A stretch of DNA of 64,000 nt from an uncultured Eubacterium sp. (GCA_910584645.1 CAJUAU010000011.1:1-64000); one strand, 5' to 3'; shown: positions 24,327-33,193, counted from the first letter of the stretch. Notes: generated by a model not told the origin, from the sequence alone. Translations and numbers: made by a program.

Positions 24327-26099
24327 CTACAAAATTCCCACCTTTTTCAGTAAGAATTCTCCATTTGTTGTCTTTGCCACTCCTTCCTGAAGCGTATAGG
24401 CAAAATACATCTCACCATCACGATATTCTTCACAAAAACTGTAATTTTTAATTCCCACCGTTTCTTTTTGCTGTTCACAGATCTCAAGATCATGGGTTGT
24501 AATAATACCGCAGCACCCCAGCTGGCAAAGCTTTCGTATAACGCCCTCAGCCCCCTTCCTGCGGTCCACGGAATTCGTCCCGCGAAAAATCTCATCAATC
24601 AGAAAATATACCGGTTCTGCTTCGCCCGCCGCATCAATGATCCGGCGGATCCTGAGCAGTTCAGAATAAAATGTAGAGATTCCCTCCGTGGTGCGGTCCA
24701 CGATCCGCATCGATGTCATGATCCGGGGACAGCCGCAGCTCATTGCTTCTGCACACACCCAGCTTCCCGCCCCCGCAAGAACCATATTGATGCCCACGGT
24801 GCGCATAAACGTACTCTTTCCAGACATATTTGAACCGGAAAGGATCACAATGCCCTCCTCCATCTCAAAGTCATTGCATACCCGTTCTTTATTAGATAAC
24901 AGCGGATGTCCCAGCCGTACCCCATAAAAACCTTTATTTTCCTTGGACACTTCCGGCGCACACATTTTGTCGCAGCTTCGCAGCAAACTGGCAAAACTTA
25001 GAAAACACTCCATCTCACCCAGAGCTCCAAACCAGGCCTCCACCTTTTTTCCATAGACTTTTTTCCATCTCTGCAGAGCAAAAGCATTCTTATAATTCCA
25101 TAAGAAGATCACATTCAGCAAAAAATCTGAAAGCAGATTGTAACACCAGCCCACATTACGGGAAATATGTGCCAGTTCATCCATACCCTTCTGCCCCTCC
25201 GCCAGAATCTCCTGCAGTTCCTTTCCCCTCACCGCAGAAAACTTCCTAAAGAGCACCTCCCTGACTGCAAGATTATAAGGCATGATCTTCCGGGAGGCCC
25301 TGCGCAGCTGTTCCAGATAACGCCGGGTTCTATATTCCCCCAGCCTCCACAGGCAGAATTGGATCAGGAGAAGAGTCCCCAGCAGGGCAAATGCTGTATT
25401 TGTACGAAAGCCGAATAGATAAACGCAGGCAGCTATTGTCAGCCCCTGCATCACCTTCACCAGTACAGATAACCATCTGCTGCCGGAAAAGGGCTCACGA
25501 GCCTTCAGCTGCTCTAAAAGTGCAGAAATTTCTTCCCCAGTATCAATCCGGGAAAAAATGTATTCCATGTGAGCTGCCCTTTCATAGTCCTCACCGACCT
25601 CATGGATCATCTGCTGTCTTTTTTTTATCTCTCCAATGGAATACTCTGGTGAGAGAAGATCTTCCGCCAGTTTCCTGCGCCCGTGAAAGGTGTGGGTACA
25701 GTTTATATACTGAAACAAAGAGCGTTTACCGATGATATCCAGATCCCAGGCATAGGGATGCTCTTCCCCTGCCAGGTCTCCCCCATCGTCTTCCCCCTCC
25801 TGCCACTCTCCCAGAAACCGTTTTTTGTCCCTTTGTACAATGCCCCTTAACCCCCGCAGGCGCTGAATCTCCTCCAGAACCCGGTTGTGCCATATCAAGG
25901 CAAAGACAAACAGCACCAGCTGTGCCGCCGCCACAATGCCCCACCCCAAGTAGTTAGAAGTGAAACATATCCTGACGCCGGTAAACACCAGTGCTGCAAA
26001 TAATACTAGTTTTACGATCCCCAGTATATTACTTTTTTTATTTTTTCTCTCTATCCCGTCTTTATAACAGCCGATCATCTCATTGAATCTCTGTTCCAT
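24327..26099 (-). CDS. Membrane-anchored MutS-like ATPase
   Basis: 590 residues with a C-terminal MutS ABC-type ATPase: Walker A GSNMSGKSTFM near residue 420, then a Walker B in YFLIDEIFRGTNSVDRR and the switch histidine in ITTHD. The mismatch-binding N-terminal domains of MutS are missing. In their place there are two transmembrane segments (about 26-46 and 51-70) and another hydrophobic pair near 210-250. It therefore belongs to a MutS-related family of unknown function rather than to mismatch repair. It follows the alpha-galactosidase gene by 72 bp. Confidence 0.82.
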   Translation of the reverse strand: MEQRFNEMIGCYKDGIERKNKKSNILGIVKLVLFAALVFTGVRICFTSNYLGWGIVAAAQLVLFVFALIWHNRVLEEIQRLRGLRGIVQRDKKRFLGEWQEGEDDGGDLAGEEHPYAWDLDIIGKRSLFQYINCTHTFHGRRKLAEDLLSPEYSIGEIKKRQQMIHEVGEDYERAAHMEYIFSRIDTGEEISALLEQLKAREPFSGSRWLSVLVKVMQGLTIAACVYLFGFRTNTAFALLGTLLLIQFCLWRLGEYRTRRYLEQLRRASRKIMPYNLAVREVLFRKFSAVRGKELQEILAEGQKGMDELAHISRNVGWCYNLLSDFLLNVIFLWNYKNAFALQRWKKVYGKKVEAWFGALGEMECFLSFASLLRSCDKMCAPEVSKENKGFYGVRLGHPLLSNKERVCNDFEMEEGIVILSGSNMSGKSTFMRTVGINMVLAGAGSWVCAEAMSCGCPRIMTSMRIVDRTTEGISTFYSELLRIRRIIDAAGEAEPVYFLIDEIFRGTNSVDRRKGAEGVIRKLCQLGCCGIITTHDLEICEQQKETVGIKNYSFCEEYRDGEMYFAYTLQEGVAKTTNGEFLLKKVGIL

Positions 26100-26171
26100 A
26101 TATCCTCCCCGCCAATCGCAAACAATTTCATGACTAAGAACATCAGGCTGGTCTCAGTTCCAATGTCTTGG

Positions 26172-27425
26172 TCACAGCTTTAATAAAAGACTGCCATGCG
26201 GCGGAATCTCTTTCTTTTCTTTTAGAGAAAGCACCTCCCCTTCCCAGAGATCTTCTGCCGTCCCAGATACATGACTAATATATTCCTCCGGTGCCACAGC
26301 CACCTTGTCCTCACTGATATTAAATATTGCCAAATATTTGGAGGAATCCTCTGTGCTCTCGGACTGCCATAGGATCACCTGCTCATCCCGGAAGATCTCC
26401 CTGGCCCCTTTCGATCCATCCAGAAGCCCCAGCACCTTGTCATTGCACAGCAGGGATAATGTCCAGTCATCCAGTTTAGGAAGTTCAGCGCCCAGCATAA
26501 GCGGTGAACGGAACATACACCAGAGCGTCATCATTGTTCTCTGCTCTGTCCTGGAAAAATTGGTCTGTCTTTCATCTTCAAAACCTTTTCCCAGCCAGCC
26601 CAGGGGCAGCATATCACAGTCCGGATATCCTCCGTCCCTGACCTGCTCCTGCCAGCTTCTACAACGGTCGAACATATCCCTCAGAGAATCCCAGTGATCC
26701 CAGAAATCATCGGTGATCCGCCACATATTGGCATTTTTATGATAATGTTCTGCCCATTCTAACAGTGCCGGTCCCGGCGACAGGCTGAGAACGATATCCC
26801 TGCCGCAACGTTCAATGGCTCTGTGGAGCATCGCGATCTCTTCTTTGGCAGACTCCGCATCTCCGCGGCAGATGTCATCACATTTTACAAAATCCACTCC
26901 CCACTGGGCATACAACGCCATCAGGGAATCATAATACTCCTGTGCCCCTTCCTCTCCAGGGATCACCCCATACATATCTGGGTTCCAGGGGCAGATGGAA
27001 TAGGGGCTGGCAATCTCATTTGCCGTGCGCTCCGTCCCAAGAATTCTGGAATGGTTGTGGGCTGCGATACGGGGAATCCCCCTCATGATATGAATGCCAA
27101 ATTTAAGTCCCAGCCCATGAACATATTCTGCCAGGGGGGCAAAACCCCGTCCTCCGGCAGAAGAGGGAAAGCGCTGGGGGCAGGGAAGGAGTCTGGAGTA
27201 CTCATCCATCTCTACCTTCCAGAATGGGATATACTGGTGTTTGTCCCGCTGGCTTCCAGCATCGTAGGAATACCACTCGATGTCCACCACCACATACTCC
27301 CAGCCATGGGATTTGAGGTGTTCTGCCATATAATCTGCATTTGCCTTTACCTGGTCTTCCGTCACTGTCGTATCATAATAATCGTAGCTGTTCCAGCCCA
27401 TCGGCGGTTTATTTAAGTCCAACAT
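26172..27425 (-). CDS. GH27 alpha-galactosidase
   Basis: Retaining glycosidase releasing alpha-linked galactose; alpha-N-acetylgalactosaminidase or isomaltodextranase activity occurs in the same family. About 417 residues. Signatures: PPMGWNSYDYY, YVVVDIEWY, VDFVKCDDICR (nucleophile Asp) and WRITDDFWDHW (acid/base Asp). There is no signal peptide, so substrates such as melibiose or raffinose oligosaccharides would need import; no transporter gene is nearby. An alternative ATG lies six codons upstream. Confidence 0.88.
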   Translation of the reverse strand: MLDLNKPPMGWNSYDYYDTTVTEDQVKANADYMAEHLKSHGWEYVVVDIEWYSYDAGSQRDKHQYIPFWKVEMDEYSRLLPCPQRFPSSAGGRGFAPLAEYVHGLGLKFGIHIMRGIPRIAAHNHSRILGTERTANEIASPYSICPWNPDMYGVIPGEEGAQEYYDSLMALYAQWGVDFVKCDDICRGDAESAKEEIAMLHRAIERCGRDIVLSLSPGPALLEWAEHYHKNANMWRITDDFWDHWDSLRDMFDRCRSWQEQVRDGGYPDCDMLPLGWLGKGFEDERQTNFSRTEQRTMMTLWCMFRSPLMLGAELPKLDDWTLSLLCNDKVLGLLDGSKGAREIFRDEQVILWQSESTEDSSKYLAIFNISEDKVAVAPEEYISHVSGTAEDLWEGEVLSLKEKKEIPPHGSLLLKL

Positions 27426-27460
27426 TCTTCCATTTCCTTTCATTCAAATCCTTGGTTTTA

Positions 27461-27496
27461 GCTCGACGGTACCAATTTAAACCCTGTTTCGTTCTG
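27461..27496 (+). repeat. Truncated end of the 2.2 kb MITE family
   Basis: gctcgacggtaccaattt and the following 18 bases match the right end of the MITE at 2212-2402 (as its complement) with only a few transitions, again preceded by TA. The similarity stops after about 36 bp and no matching other end is present within the 60 bp to the next gene. Confidence 0.65.
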
Positions 27497-27500
27497 TGCC

Positions 27501-27522
27501 AGCCTAACGGCATCGTCAGGCT
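27501..27522 (-). terminator. Hairpin at the end of the glutamate-synthase-like gene
   Basis: agcctgacg atgc cgttaggct in the minus RNA pairs fully (one G-U) and overlaps the stop codon. No strong U-run follows. Confidence 0.4.
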
Positions 27523-28942
27523 ATGCATGCCGGATATCCGTATTTTCTGAAATCTCCCGGCTCACTGTCACCAGATCTTCCACACTCAGATCATGCACCG
27601 ATGCATGCCCGGTGATCCTGGCAAATGTTTTCAGTTCCGCCAGCGATACGTTGAGATAATTTGCCACTCTCTGTGCCGACGCTTCCACCTTCACCCGCTC
27701 CCTGAGCTTAGGATCCTGGGTGGCAATGCCCACCGGACAGTTTCCCGAACCACAGATCCGGTACTGCTGGCATGCTGCAGCGATCAGCCCCGCACTGGCT
27801 ACTGCCACGGCATCCGCTCCCATGGCCAGAGCCTTGGCAAAATCTGCAGATACCCTCAGTCCCCCAGTGATCACCAGGGAAATATCTGAGTGCACCGAAT
27901 CCAGATATTTTCTGGCACGATGCAGGGCGTAGACCGTCGGAACACTCGTTGCCTCCCGGAGGAAAAACGGACTGGATCCGGTAGCTCCTCCTCTTCCGTC
28001 AATCGTTATAAAATCCGGCTCTGCAAATACACAGTACTCCAGATCCCGCTCAATGCGTCCTGCTGAAATCTTTATGCCAATGGGACGGCCATCGGAACGG
28101 TTTCTAAGCATATCCACCATCTCTTTCAGATCTTCCTTTGTGTTCAGCTCTGGAAACTTACTTGGGCTCTGAACATCTTCACCCTGCTTTTTTCCCCGGA
28201 GTTCAGCAATCTCAGCTGTCACTTTTTCTCCTGGGAGATGTCCCCCCATCCCCGGTTTGGTTCCCTGACCGATCTTGATCTCGATGGCATCGGAAGTTCT
28301 TAGATTTTCATCTGTCACACTATATTTGTTTGGAACATATTCAAATATGTATTTATAGGCAGCTCTCTTTTCTTCTGGAAGGATCCCTCCCTCTCCGCTG
28401 CACATCGCCGTCCTGGCAAGGGCAGATCCTTTTGCCAGAGCTACCTTGATCTCCCTGGACATTGCCCCAAAAGACATGTGGGAAATGTACACAGGATTCT
28501 CAAGGATCATCGGGCGTTTAGCATGCTTTCCAATGATCGTCATGGTCGTCACCGGAGCATCCTCATCCAGTGGCGGCGGATTCAGCTGGGCACCGAGAAT
28601 CAGAATATCATCCCAGTCAGGCATCTTCATCTTTGTCGCCATGGAGCTGCTCACTGACCTGCCGCTCACCGCCATCTGATGGATCTCTTCCATATACCGG
28701 TTGGATTCGTCCACCCGGTAAAATTGTGGGTCATAATCCAGATTCACATCGCAAACTTTTTCTTGTTTTTCCAGTTCGTCTGTTTGAACAGACTTTTTCT
28801 CTGGTTGTTTCTTCTCCTCCAGCGCCCCAGTCCCTGCTTCCTCGCGGAACTTAGCAGATGGCTGATGGCATACCGGACACTCCTCCGGCGGATTTTCCCC
28901 TTCGTGCACATAACCGCACACAGTACATACGAATCTCTTCAT
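27521..28942 (-). CDS. Rubredoxin-fused glutamate synthase-like FMN protein
   Basis: 473 residues. An N-terminal rubredoxin-like knuckle (FVCTVCGYVHEG...CPVCHQ) is joined by a charged linker to the FMN-binding domain of the glutamate synthase large subunit. The domain includes GGLRVSADFAKALAMGADAV and the iron-sulfur loop CGSGNCPVGIATQDP. The glutaminase domain of true GltB is absent, so this is a stand-alone domain-2 protein. Such proteins may make glutamate from ammonia or act as flavin oxidoreductases. It is 23 bp behind an amino-acid-type transporter, consistent with amino acid metabolism. Confidence 0.85.
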   Translation of the reverse strand: MKRFVCTVCGYVHEGENPPEECPVCHQPSAKFREEAGTGALEEKKQPEKKSVQTDELEKQEKVCDVNLDYDPQFYRVDESNRYMEEIHQMAVSGRSVSSSMATKMKMPDWDDILILGAQLNPPPLDEDAPVTTMTIIGKHAKRPMILENPVYISHMSFGAMSREIKVALAKGSALARTAMCSGEGGILPEEKRAAYKYIFEYVPNKYSVTDENLRTSDAIEIKIGQGTKPGMGGHLPGEKVTAEIAELRGKKQGEDVQSPSKFPELNTKEDLKEMVDMLRNRSDGRPIGIKISAGRIERDLEYCVFAEPDFITIDGRGGATGSSPFFLREATSVPTVYALHRARKYLDSVHSDISLVITGGLRVSADFAKALAMGADAVAVASAGLIAAACQQYRICGSGNCPVGIATQDPKLRERVKVEASAQRVANYLNVSLAELKTFARITGHASVHDLSVEDLVTVSREISENTDIRHA

Positions 28943-28965
28943 CTATTTCTCCTTCTTCTGCTTAA

Positions 28966-30372
28966 TTATATCACAGTTAATACGCCCAGGGATTTCAGCA
29001 GTAAAATGATAAGCAGCAGTGGCGCGATCACCTTTATCATAACGATGTACAGAGTCTTTCTTCCAAATTTCGCTCCTCCCTTTTCCACCTCGTCGATGAT
29101 CGTCTTAGGCTTAATGATCCAGCCCACCAGAATACATGTCCCGATAGCCACCACCGGCATTAGACAGTTATTGCTGATGTAATCCATCACATCCAGGATC
29201 TGCGCTCTTGCCCCATTGGGAAGTCCAATATCAAAGTATAATTTATTGTATCCCAGACATACGATAACTCCTGCTGCAAGGGCAATGGCTGTCTCGATCA
29301 CCACGGCCTTTTTCCTGCTCATATGGAACTGGTCCATAATACTCGCCACCACAGCCTCCATGACGGAAACCGCGCTGGTCAGTGCTGCAAACAAAACCAT
29401 GGCAAAAAACAGGGCGCCGATCACATGCCCCATCTTGCCCATCGCCGCAAATACTTTCGGAAGAGAGACAAACATCAAACTTGGTCCTGACGCTTCCATT
29501 CCCTCTGTTCCCATAAACGTAAACACCGCCGGTATGATCATGACACCTGCCAGAAAAGCTACCACTGTATCAAAAATCTCGATCTGATTAATGGATCTAA
29601 CCAGGTTTGAATCATCCTTCACATAAGAACCATAAGCCACCATGATCCCCATCGCCACGCTGAGGCTGAAAAACAGCTGTCCCATAGCATCCACCAGCAC
29701 AGTAAAAAATCCTTTGACAGTGAGATTTTCAAAATTCGGAATAATATATACAAGAAATCCCTGCATTCCGGTACGTGTCGCACCATCCTCCCCGGTGCTC
29801 TGGATCGTCAGGGAAAATACCGCGATAAATACGACAAGCAGAAGCAAAAGAGGCATGATCACTTTGGAAAAAGACTCAATTCCCTTATCCACACCCCTAA
29901 ATACCACAACTGCTACCAGCAGCAAAAACAAAACCATAAGAATGACCGGCTGCGCCGTACTTGTAATATATCCGGTAAAATATCCATCCTCTGCCGCCGC
30001 CATTCCGTCGCCGGTCACAAATGCAAGAAAATACTTGAGCACCCAGCCGCCGATCACACAGTAATAGGGCATGATAATAACTGGAACAAGGCTCGCCGCA
30101 ATTCCCAATGGCTTCCATCCCTTGCTCAGCTTTCCATAGGCGGTAAGCGGACTCTGTTTGGTCTTTCTGCCAATGGCGATCTCCGTCGTCAGCAGTGTAA
30201 ACCCAAAGGTCACTGCCAGGATCAGATAGACCACCAGAAACAATCCACCGCCATCCTTCGCCGCCAGATACGGAAACCTCCATATATTTCCCAGACCTAC
30301 AGCGCTTCCCGCTGCTGCCAGCACAAAACCAAGTGATCCCGAAAAGGAATTTCTCTTCGCTGTCTTTTTCAT
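28966..30372 (-). CDS. Neurotransmitter:sodium symporter (NSS) family transporter
   Basis: Sodium-driven amino-acid importer in the membrane, about 468 residues and 11-12 helices. The conserved helix 1 is present (GLGNIWRFPYLAAKDGGG), as are the helix 6 and 8 regions. The start is MKKTAKRNSF, with aagggg upstream; the longer frame would begin upstream of the promoter -10. It forms a likely operon with the glutamate-synthase-like gene. Substrate is not predictable beyond an amino acid or amine. Confidence 0.93.
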   Translation of the reverse strand: MKKTAKRNSFSGSLGFVLAAAGSAVGLGNIWRFPYLAAKDGGGLFLVVYLILAVTFGFTLLTTEIAIGRKTKQSPLTAYGKLSKGWKPLGIAASLVPVIIMPYYCVIGGWVLKYFLAFVTGDGMAAAEDGYFTGYITSTAQPVILMVLFLLLVAVVVFRGVDKGIESFSKVIMPLLLLLVVFIAVFSLTIQSTGEDGATRTGMQGFLVYIIPNFENLTVKGFFTVLVDAMGQLFFSLSVAMGIMVAYGSYVKDDSNLVRSINQIEIFDTVVAFLAGVMIIPAVFTFMGTEGMEASGPSLMFVSLPKVFAAMGKMGHVIGALFFAMVLFAALTSAVSVMEAVVASIMDQFHMSRKKAVVIETAIALAAGVIVCLGYNKLYFDIGLPNGARAQILDVMDYISNNCLMPVVAIGTCILVGWIIKPKTIIDEVEKGGAKFGRKTLYIVMIKVIAPLLLIILLLKSLGVLTVI

Positions 30373-30400
30373 CTCTCTGTCCCCTTTAAAGTTTTCCAAT

Positions 30401-30429
30401 ATTATATCATTTTTCCTTCCATGGGACAA
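30401..30429 (-). promoter_or_regulatory. Promoter of the NSS transporter operon
   Basis: Minus strand TTGTCC, 17 bp, TATAAT, about 30 bp from the start codon. Confidence 0.75.
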
Positions 30430-30590
30430 CTATAAAAATATTTCTACTTCACAGCCTCATTATGTTCCTGCACATATGCCAGCCTTTTTTCCTGTAAGTT
30501 TCAATCGCTATAAACTGAACATACTGAAGAATAAAATCTGCATAATCCATATTTACTAATTCTGCAAACTATACAGAATCGAAAATCAAT

Positions 30591-30619
30591 TTGTCATAAA
30601 AGAAAGAATATGATAGAAT
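30591..30619 (+). promoter_or_regulatory. Promoter of holin-like peptide gene 1
   Basis: TTGTCA, 17 bp, TAGAAT. It gives an mRNA with a leader of about 60 bases whose segment 30646-30659 (ggtggcgttgacct) is complementary to 30850-30862 downstream of the gene. Confidence 0.65.
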
Positions 30620-30687
30620 TGCAAAGAGGAGCAATCGTGTTGCAGGGTGGCGTTGACCTCTATTCTATATAGAATGGGGGTGATGCT

Positions 30688-30783
30688 ATGAAAAATCAGA
30701 ATAACTTTGATTTTAAGGATTTATTGACTTTCGGTATTTTCCTTTTAGCATTGCTTACATTCGTTTTCACGTTTTGTAAGTAG
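30688..30783 (+). CDS. Small holin-like toxin peptide (type I TA-like), copy 1
   Basis: 31-residue peptide MKNQNNFDFKDLL followed by a hydrophobic stretch (FGIFLLALLTFVFTF) and CK. It has one membrane helix, a polar N-terminus and an excellent ribosome site (gggggtgat). Size and layout resemble the putative holin-like toxins (Hol-Tox) of Firmicutes, which are usually controlled by an antisense RNA. A convergent antisense unit is present immediately downstream. It lies just outside the left attachment site of the integrated element, on the chromosome side. Toxicity is inferred. Confidence 0.7.
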   Translation: MKNQNNFDFKDLLTFGIFLLALLTFVFTFCK

Positions 30784-30793
30784 CTATACATAG

Positions 30794-30887
30794 AAAAACC
30801 ACCCCAAAACTTTGACCGAGTGGCAGGGTGGAATTTCTACTTTACTATTAGGTCAACCCACCTTGTGGGCGGTTGTTCCTTCTTGTA
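30794..30887 (-). ncRNA. Candidate antisense RNA of holin-like peptide 1
   Basis: Minus strand promoter TTGAAA, 17 bp, TATATT (30893-30921), start near 30886. It ends at a hairpin ccaccc/gggtgg (30799-30831) followed by five U. The predicted RNA of about 93 nt is complementary to the 3' part of the toxin mRNA just past its stop codon. Confidence 0.6.
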
Positions 30888-30965
30888 ACTCCAATATAGC
30901 ACATCTAAATTACCTTTTCAAGTGTAACTTAGCATTGCAATAAAATATAAAGCGGTACTTGAAAA

Positions 30966-31042
30966 AAAACCCTTGAAAATACTGAACTTTCAAGGGTTTT
31001 ACTAATCTCTTTAATTGTCTTGTAATTATCGCTTACTGAACT
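30966..31042 (-). repeat. Left attachment repeat (attL) with rpsI terminator
   Basis: Contains the last codons FSKR-stop of rpsI in the minus frame, the 12-mer cttgtaattatc (31019-31030) shared with attR, and a perfect 13 bp terminator stem (aaaacccttgaaa/tttcaagggtttt, 30966-31000) followed on the minus strand by eight U. This is presumably the original chromosomal rpsI terminator. Confidence 0.8.
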
Positions 31043-31127
31043 TCACACCGCATAAAATAAGGCTTTACAGACTATTTGTGTGCTACAAGTGTGTTACGAA
31101 AAACCATTTTTACCTATTTTTGAACAC

Positions 31128-32060
31128 CTACAGACACTTTCTTTTTCTCTGTTCAAGCATAATTTCTACCTGTCTTTTATGCTTTTCATACTCTGCCTGT
31201 AATTCTGCCCTGCGTAAAGCGATATACTCCACCGTAGAAGTAAACCCATGCTCATTGAATTTATTCATACTGTTTCTGTATGCCCTAGCTTCCACAATAT
31301 CAAATTTTTCCAATAATTCACGCTTTGCCTTGCCTATCCGTAACCGCCGTAGTCCTTTTTCCTTTATCTGGCGTATTCTGTCTATGGTTATGCCCTGTTC
31401 TCTGGCTACTGCTGCCATTGTCCGATTATTTATGAATATCTCTTTTATTATGCTGTTCTCTCTGTCGGTTGTGTAACGCTCCACAATGCCCCATAATCGG
31501 CTTTTAGAGTGTTCGGCATATATTTTATCTATTGTTTCATCTTCAAGGCTAAAATCGGATTGTATGGTATCGGCAAGTGTCAAACTGTTATCATCTGCTA
31601 AAGGGGTGTCTAAACTGGCTACCCCCTGCATCTGTATTTTCAATTCCGGCAGCAGTCTTACAGATACACGCATTTTATCAGCTATTTCATTGTCTGTCGG
31701 CGCTCTGCCTAATTCCTGCTCCAACTCCTGTACGGTTTTCTTGTAACGTGCTATTTTCTGCCTTGTGTGGCTCGGTATCCGCACCGTAGAGCCGCATTTT
31801 TCAAGATACCGCTGTACTGACTGCTTTATCCAGTATTCCGCATAAGTCATAAACCGCACATTTGCAGACGTTTCATAATGCTGTACCGCTTCCCACAATC
31901 CAAAATAGGATTCTTGCAATAAGTCCTCCATAGGCTCATAGGCGGCATATGGCTTTATGAATTTCTTAATCAATGGCAGATTGCCTTCATACAGTAATTG
32001 CATATAATCCGTTACAGAATAACCGTTCCTAATTTCAGAAACAATTTGCTCATTCGTCAT
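31128..32060 (-). CDS. Sigma-70 family RNA polymerase sigma factor of the element
   Basis: 310 residues with recognisable region 2 (EDLLQESYFGLWEAVQHYE, RFMTYAEYWIKQSVQRYL), region 3 (GRAPTDNEIADKMRVSV) and region 4 helix-turn-helix (TMAAVAREQGITIDRIRQI). It has a long basic coiled-coil-like tail after about residue 245 that housekeeping sigma factors lack. It lies next to attL. It might switch transcription of the element or of a helper phage's late genes; that is inference. Confidence 0.85.
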   Translation of the reverse strand: MTNEQIVSEIRNGYSVTDYMQLLYEGNLPLIKKFIKPYAAYEPMEDLLQESYFGLWEAVQHYETSANVRFMTYAEYWIKQSVQRYLEKCGSTVRIPSHTRQKIARYKKTVQELEQELGRAPTDNEIADKMRVSVRLLPELKIQMQGVASLDTPLADDNSLTLADTIQSDFSLEDETIDKIYAEHSKSRLWGIVERYTTDRENSIIKEIFINNRTMAAVAREQGITIDRIRQIKEKGLRRLRIGKAKRELLEKFDIVEARAYRNSMNKFNEHGFTSTVEYIALRRAELQAEYEKHKRQVEIMLEQRKRKCL

Positions 32061-32107
32061 TGCAATGCACCTACCCCTTTGCTATAATTTGAGTAAATGC
32101 AGGATAT

Positions 32108-32145
32108 AAAGAGAAGTCAGCCCACAGAAGCAACGACTTCTCTTT
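32108..32145. terminator. Hairpin between sigma factor and recombinase genes
   Basis: aaagagaagtc / gacttctcttt, an 11 bp perfect stem with a T-rich 3' side on the plus strand. Confidence 0.55.
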
Positions 32146-32308
32146 TATTTTATCACAAAACCGCCTTTTTGCATATTTTAAAAATATTTCAGAATGGCAG
32201 CAGGACTAAGCCTTTTTGAAAATGCCCGGCAATTTGACACGCTTACTACCTCTATGCGGCGTTTCCCTATAAAACCCCCACGGCATGATATTTAGAACAA
32301 AAATAAAA

Positions 32309-32334
32309 GGCAGCAGTCCATTATGAACCCTGCC
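32309..32334 (-). terminator. Terminator of the serine recombinase gene
   Basis: On the minus strand a ggcag/ctgcc stem lies directly after the stop codon and is followed by ttttattttt. Confidence 0.7.
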
Positions 32335-32344
32335 TAAACAATCC

Positions 32345-33022
32345 TTACTCTGCTTTCAATTCTCTCTTATATTTATAGAATGTATTTCTTGCAAGCCCTA
32401 TCAGTTTCATGCAATCCACATCTGACAATGTACCATTAAAATCCTTGCTATGTTTCTGTATCTGTTTCTTCGCTTCAATAGATTTCTTTGTTGTCAGCTT
32501 TACCCCCTGCTTCTGTCCGATCTGCTTACCGTTCAATCTTGCTGTTTCAATTCCCTCTTTCGTTCTCTGGTGCAAGTCCTGTACTTCCTTCTCCGACTGC
32601 TCAAAAGCAAGCCTTATCTGTTCCTTTGCAAGCGACATAAGGTACTTATTCACACCCTCTAAGATAAAGTCAACATTTGTTCCAGTCATTGATATATTGC
32701 TCTCTAATGCTTTCTTATATGTGCTTGTGTTGATATGCGGCTCTTTCAAAAAGACAAGCTCTATACCCTTATTATATAATTCTTCATACAGACAAAAGCC
32801 CTCGTCTGCATTCCTACTCATTCGTGATACACTATCAAAGATAATCGTATCTCCTGCTTTGGCTTTCTTATACAGCTTATTCCATTCTGGTCTATCCTGC
32901 TTTGTTCCTGTATATATTTCCTGTATTATCACAGCCTTATCATAACTGCCCTTAATATTTCTAATCTGCCTGTCAATGCTCTGCTGTTTTGTACTTATCC
33001 GGCAATATCCATACATACACAT
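32345..33022 (-). CDS. Serine recombinase (resolvase/invertase type)
   Basis: About 225 residues; start moved to MCMYGYCRIST because agaggg is correctly spaced there. N-terminal catalytic domain: YGYCRISTKQQSIDRQI with the serine nucleophile in RIST, then IYTGTKQDRPEW and IIFDSVSRMSRN. A short C-terminal helix-turn-helix (MKLIGLARNTFYKYKREL) binds DNA. Size fits resolvases and invertases rather than large serine integrases, so it is not the integrating enzyme. It may resolve dimers or invert DNA. Its promoter is bracketed by two copies of ttttgatacta. Confidence 0.9.
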   Translation of the reverse strand: MCMYGYCRISTKQQSIDRQIRNIKGSYDKAVIIQEIYTGTKQDRPEWNKLYKKAKAGDTIIFDSVSRMSRNADEGFCLYEELYNKGIELVFLKEPHINTSTYKKALESNISMTGTNVDFILEGVNKYLMSLAKEQIRLAFEQSEKEVQDLHQRTKEGIETARLNGKQIGQKQGVKLTTKKSIEAKKQIQKHSKDFNGTLSDVDCMKLIGLARNTFYKYKRELKAE

Positions 33023-33065
33023 AAGCAACGCCCTCTCTTTCAGTATCATTTCTATTGTTCGTCTG

Positions 33066-33122
33066 TTTTGATACTATCATTGTACCTCTTATTATTGTTG
33101 TTGTCAATAACTTTTGATACTA
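33066..33122 (-). promoter_or_regulatory. Recombinase promoter flanked by 11 bp direct repeats
   Basis: Minus strand TTGACA, 17 bp, TACAAT (33079-33107), a near-consensus promoter. ttttgatacta occurs at 33066-33076 and again at 33112-33122, 46 bp apart, on either side of it. These are candidate autoregulatory or res-type binding sites. Confidence 0.65.
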
Positions 33123-33164
33123 TTTTTATATGCATTACTTTTAATACTTAATGTCAAAATGTGA

Positions 33165-33193
33165 TTGATGAATAGACGGACTTATGATATACT
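33165..33193 (+). promoter_or_regulatory. Promoter of holin-like peptide gene 2
   Basis: TTGATG, 17 bp, TATACT. It gives a leader of about 90 bases; 33203-33237 is complementary to 33438-33472 beyond the gene. Confidence 0.65.

Noticed and set aside
30481..30520. Possible third att copy (cctgtaagtttcaatcgct...) left of TA copy 1
   Set aside because: It resembles the att core only loosely, with gaps, lacks the rpsI codons and has no terminator stem beside it. A stacked earlier element is therefore not supported.
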